From: Macropodus opercularis
Taxonomy: Eukaryota > Chordata > Actinopteri > Anabantiformes > Osphronemidae
Reading direction: 5' to 3'
DNA: 64,000 bases
Assembly: GCA_030770545.1 (NCBI GenBank)
Contig: CM061099.1
Location: 15,817,001-15,881,000, forward strand
Shown: positions 62,021 through 64,000 of the stretch, piece by piece
Layout: every line of letters begins with the position of its first letter
Position numbering within the stretch: position 1 is the first letter of the stretch
Notes under the pieces: generated by a model
Databases searched by the model: none
Seen by the model: the letters and a program-made list of their open reading frames with translations, nothing else
Told to the model about the DNA's origin: nothing
Translations under genes and position numbers: made by a program

Positions 62021-62447
62021 TCATAGTTGGTTGGACGCCTGGCCAGTACAAACTAAAAAAAATACCTATCTACATGAAGCGGTTCGCGTTCAAAATAAGG
62101 TATTTTTCAGTTATCGGCACAGATGTATCACATCAATGATATGGAAAGATTCTCATACATATACAAAAGCAACTACTGTAGTTCTGTGTGTCAAAAAACT
62201 GTCTCCACATATACAAGCAACAATTACACAAAGACAAAAAATGTTGACACAATTCATCCAAATCAGAGCATCAGTTTCAGCAGATCAGTTACTGCTTTTA
62301 AACGGAATTCAATTAAAAAGTTCAGTTGGGTTCTGAGTGGCAGAACCACTGCAGCCTGGTTCTTAAACCTAAACCAGCCCCTTTAGGCTAGCACACATAC
62401 AGCGTCCTGATCTTTGATGTGATGTTGTGGGAAAGAGATGATGACAT

Positions 62448-64000
62448 TTACTCGAGGAAGCCATCCAGAGTCAGGCAAGTAGCAATCTTGGATGGAGGCC
62501 TGCTCACCTTTTTCCTTTTGACTTTCATCAGCGGGCGAATTTCAGATAAAGGAGACTGGAACAAAGCTTAGTTAAGGACAGTTTTGATCAAAAGCCCTTG
62601 TGAATGCTTGCTGATGGGCGTTTCATTATTTTTTATTATGCGGCGGTGTACCGTAATAAGATAACTCTTTTACAGCTCAACAGTTTAAACGTGACCTGGC
62701 AGCTGACCTAATGTGGATGACAGCTGGGATCTAAACAAACAAGATGAATCTGAATAAGGATTATTTTGTTAATCAATTTTTAATTGGCTTTTGATAAAGA
62801 TTTTGTGGGATGTCAAGTTTGAGTTTGTTATTTTAAGCTTCAGTGTCTTATCTTTAAAGGCTTATGTAGAACATGGTAGAATAAGGAGGATTTTATATGG
62901 GCTAATATTTCCAGACAGGATAAGATGAATACTTTTCCCTTAAGCACTAAATAAATTAAATACACAAATCAAGAAACACTGTATGTTTTACATACAGTAT
63001 ATTCTCATAAAAAGGATACAGGCTGGATGAATTTTGTTCTTCCTCCTAATCCATCATAACCAGTTCTAACCTGAAGAATAAGAAGAAATTCCTTCCATGA
63101 AAACAAAAAAACAACTTCACAAAACAAAGAACTTCTATTTGTGTTGTACATACAGCTCCAGGTTTTCTTTGAGGGTCCAACATGCTACCAAAAGTCTTCT
63201 TTCTGAAAAGGAGCGAATTCCTCAAAAAAGGATCCATAGCTCCATCTTCATCTCGAGCCTGAGGTACAGAACAAAATGTAATATGTGCCCCACATATGGC
63301 AACTAGACATTTGAAGTGATTTTTACAAACTTACCTTGGTTAAAGATAAACCTTTATCATTATGCTTGGATGGGGATGTTCTGAAAGTGAAGTATTTTCC
63401 ATTTTAGTATCCAACCATACAAAGACTTTACCCATAACAACTTAACTTAACGCATATACTTTATCCCTATTGAGCAAAATAAAACGTACGCAGAACGGTC
63501 AAGACGCATCTTCTTAGATGGAATCTGTGTTGTTCTTTTGGCCATGTCGTCTGGTGTAGTGACGTCATAAGTAATGTTGAGGTCAATGTCCTCGGTTTCT
63601 GCAGGCTGATGGAGGCGAGGCTGCTTCAACTCCACTGGGGCTGGGCTGGAAGGCAGGCAGGCAGAGAAGTAATAAATACATGTGGCTCGCTGCATGGTTT
63701 CATGAAAATGCAAGTGAAACATGTGATGGTCATGCATAAACCTTTCAAAGATGAGCCGACTGAGGGCTTCATTTGTCCGAGTCGGCGTGCTGAGAGTCTT
63801 TTGGAGTAGCTCCACTTTCTTTTTCAGACTCTGTGTGCAAGATTAACAACCATTTGAGTATCTATAGTATGTTTAATAACAAAAGTCAGTGTTTTTTGTA
63901 TATTTTCCTTACAGTGATTTCTTTGTCAGCATTGATCAGTTCATTCTGGAGAGACTTCATATCCTCTTTAGTCCGATTCACCTCTGTGGTGGCTTTTTGC
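62448..64000 (-). CDS. traip: TRAF-interacting protein, RING E3 ligase, 3' part
   Basis: Replisome-associated ubiquitin ligase that drives CMG helicase unloading in mitosis and at crosslinks. Minus-strand exons: (64000)-63913, 63830-63742, 63645-63490, 63380-63335, 63258-63154, 62555-62448. The visible part gives about 215 residues; the RING and most of the coiled coil are off the window. It starts inside the coiled coil (NADKEITSLKKKVELLQKTL; human SADKEIMSLKKKLTMLQETL). The marker motif FESPAPVE...DIDLNITYDV matches human LESPAPVE...DIDLNATFDV. Then come GAMDPFLRN and EIRPLMKVKRKK. The end, CLTLDGFLE, sits where human TRAIP has its PCNA-binding QAKLDTFLW. All exon phases agree. Confidence 0.92.

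Larger units (their letters stand above)
60880..62447. other. Convergent 3' UTRs of grm6 (+) and traip (-)
   Basis: Plus-strand AATAAA signals lie at 61609-61618 and 62000-62005. A minus-strand signal (TTTATT read on plus) is at 62015-62020. The transcripts therefore end back to back or overlap. No ORF of interest. Confidence 0.5.

Noticed and set aside
62031..62386. Two overlapping plus-strand open frames of 87-101 codons
   Set aside because: They fall in the traip 3' UTR on the opposite strand, overlap each other in different frames and match no family.

Overview
This window is vertebrate nuclear DNA, most likely from a spiny-rayed (acanthomorph) teleost fish. Every gene is split into many short GT-AG exons, introns are often under 150 bp, nine genes fit in 64 kb, and the interspersed repeats are teleost types. 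Products were named by translating exons and comparing them with remembered family sequences; no search was run. For every gene complete in the window, the exon chain I propose has a length divisible by three and no internal stop.

Layout. 186-2164 (+): 3' part of gnl3l, a nucleolar circularly permuted GTPase. 4209-8004 (+): tfe3, an MiT/TFE bHLH-zip factor. 9752-10784 (-): a divergent MDFI (I-mfa)-like cysteine-rich protein, head-to-head with 12092-15873 (+) cxxc1, the CpG-binding subunit of SET1 methyltransferase complexes. 17608-24636 (+): mbd1, a methyl-CpG-binding repressor. 32075-35883 (+): ccdc120, a cytohesin-binding CUPID protein with a CpG-rich upstream exon and a long first intron. 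39994-43296 (+): an SR-protein kinase closest to srpk3. 45974-50227 (+): membrane-bound comt. 52349-60879 (+): a group III metabotropic glutamate receptor closest to grm6. 62448-64000 (-): 3' part of traip, a RING E3 ligase of replisome disassembly, convergent with grm6.

These genes do not form a pathway. The relationship that stands out is cxxc1 beside mbd1: two CXXC proteins, one reading unmethylated and one reading methylated CpG, adjacent in human as well. From memory, gnl3l, tfe3, ccdc120 and srpk3 are all X-linked in human, which suggests an old linkage group, while comt, grm6 and traip come from other human chromosomes.

The main points for a second look are: a U12-type intron in the srpk gene and an Arg-to-Cys change in its activation segment; a GC-AG intron in comt; a lineage-specific N-terminal acidic extension and C-terminal domain in mbd1; a weakened PCNA-binding motif in traip; the strongly diverged MDFI-like gene; a 26-base G run just upstream of comt; two competing splice sites (gnl3l, grm6) of which only one keeps the frame; and several transposon relics, one with intact flanking duplications. 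I found no prokaryotic elements, CRISPR, rRNA or convincing tRNA. No previously undescribed system is evident.
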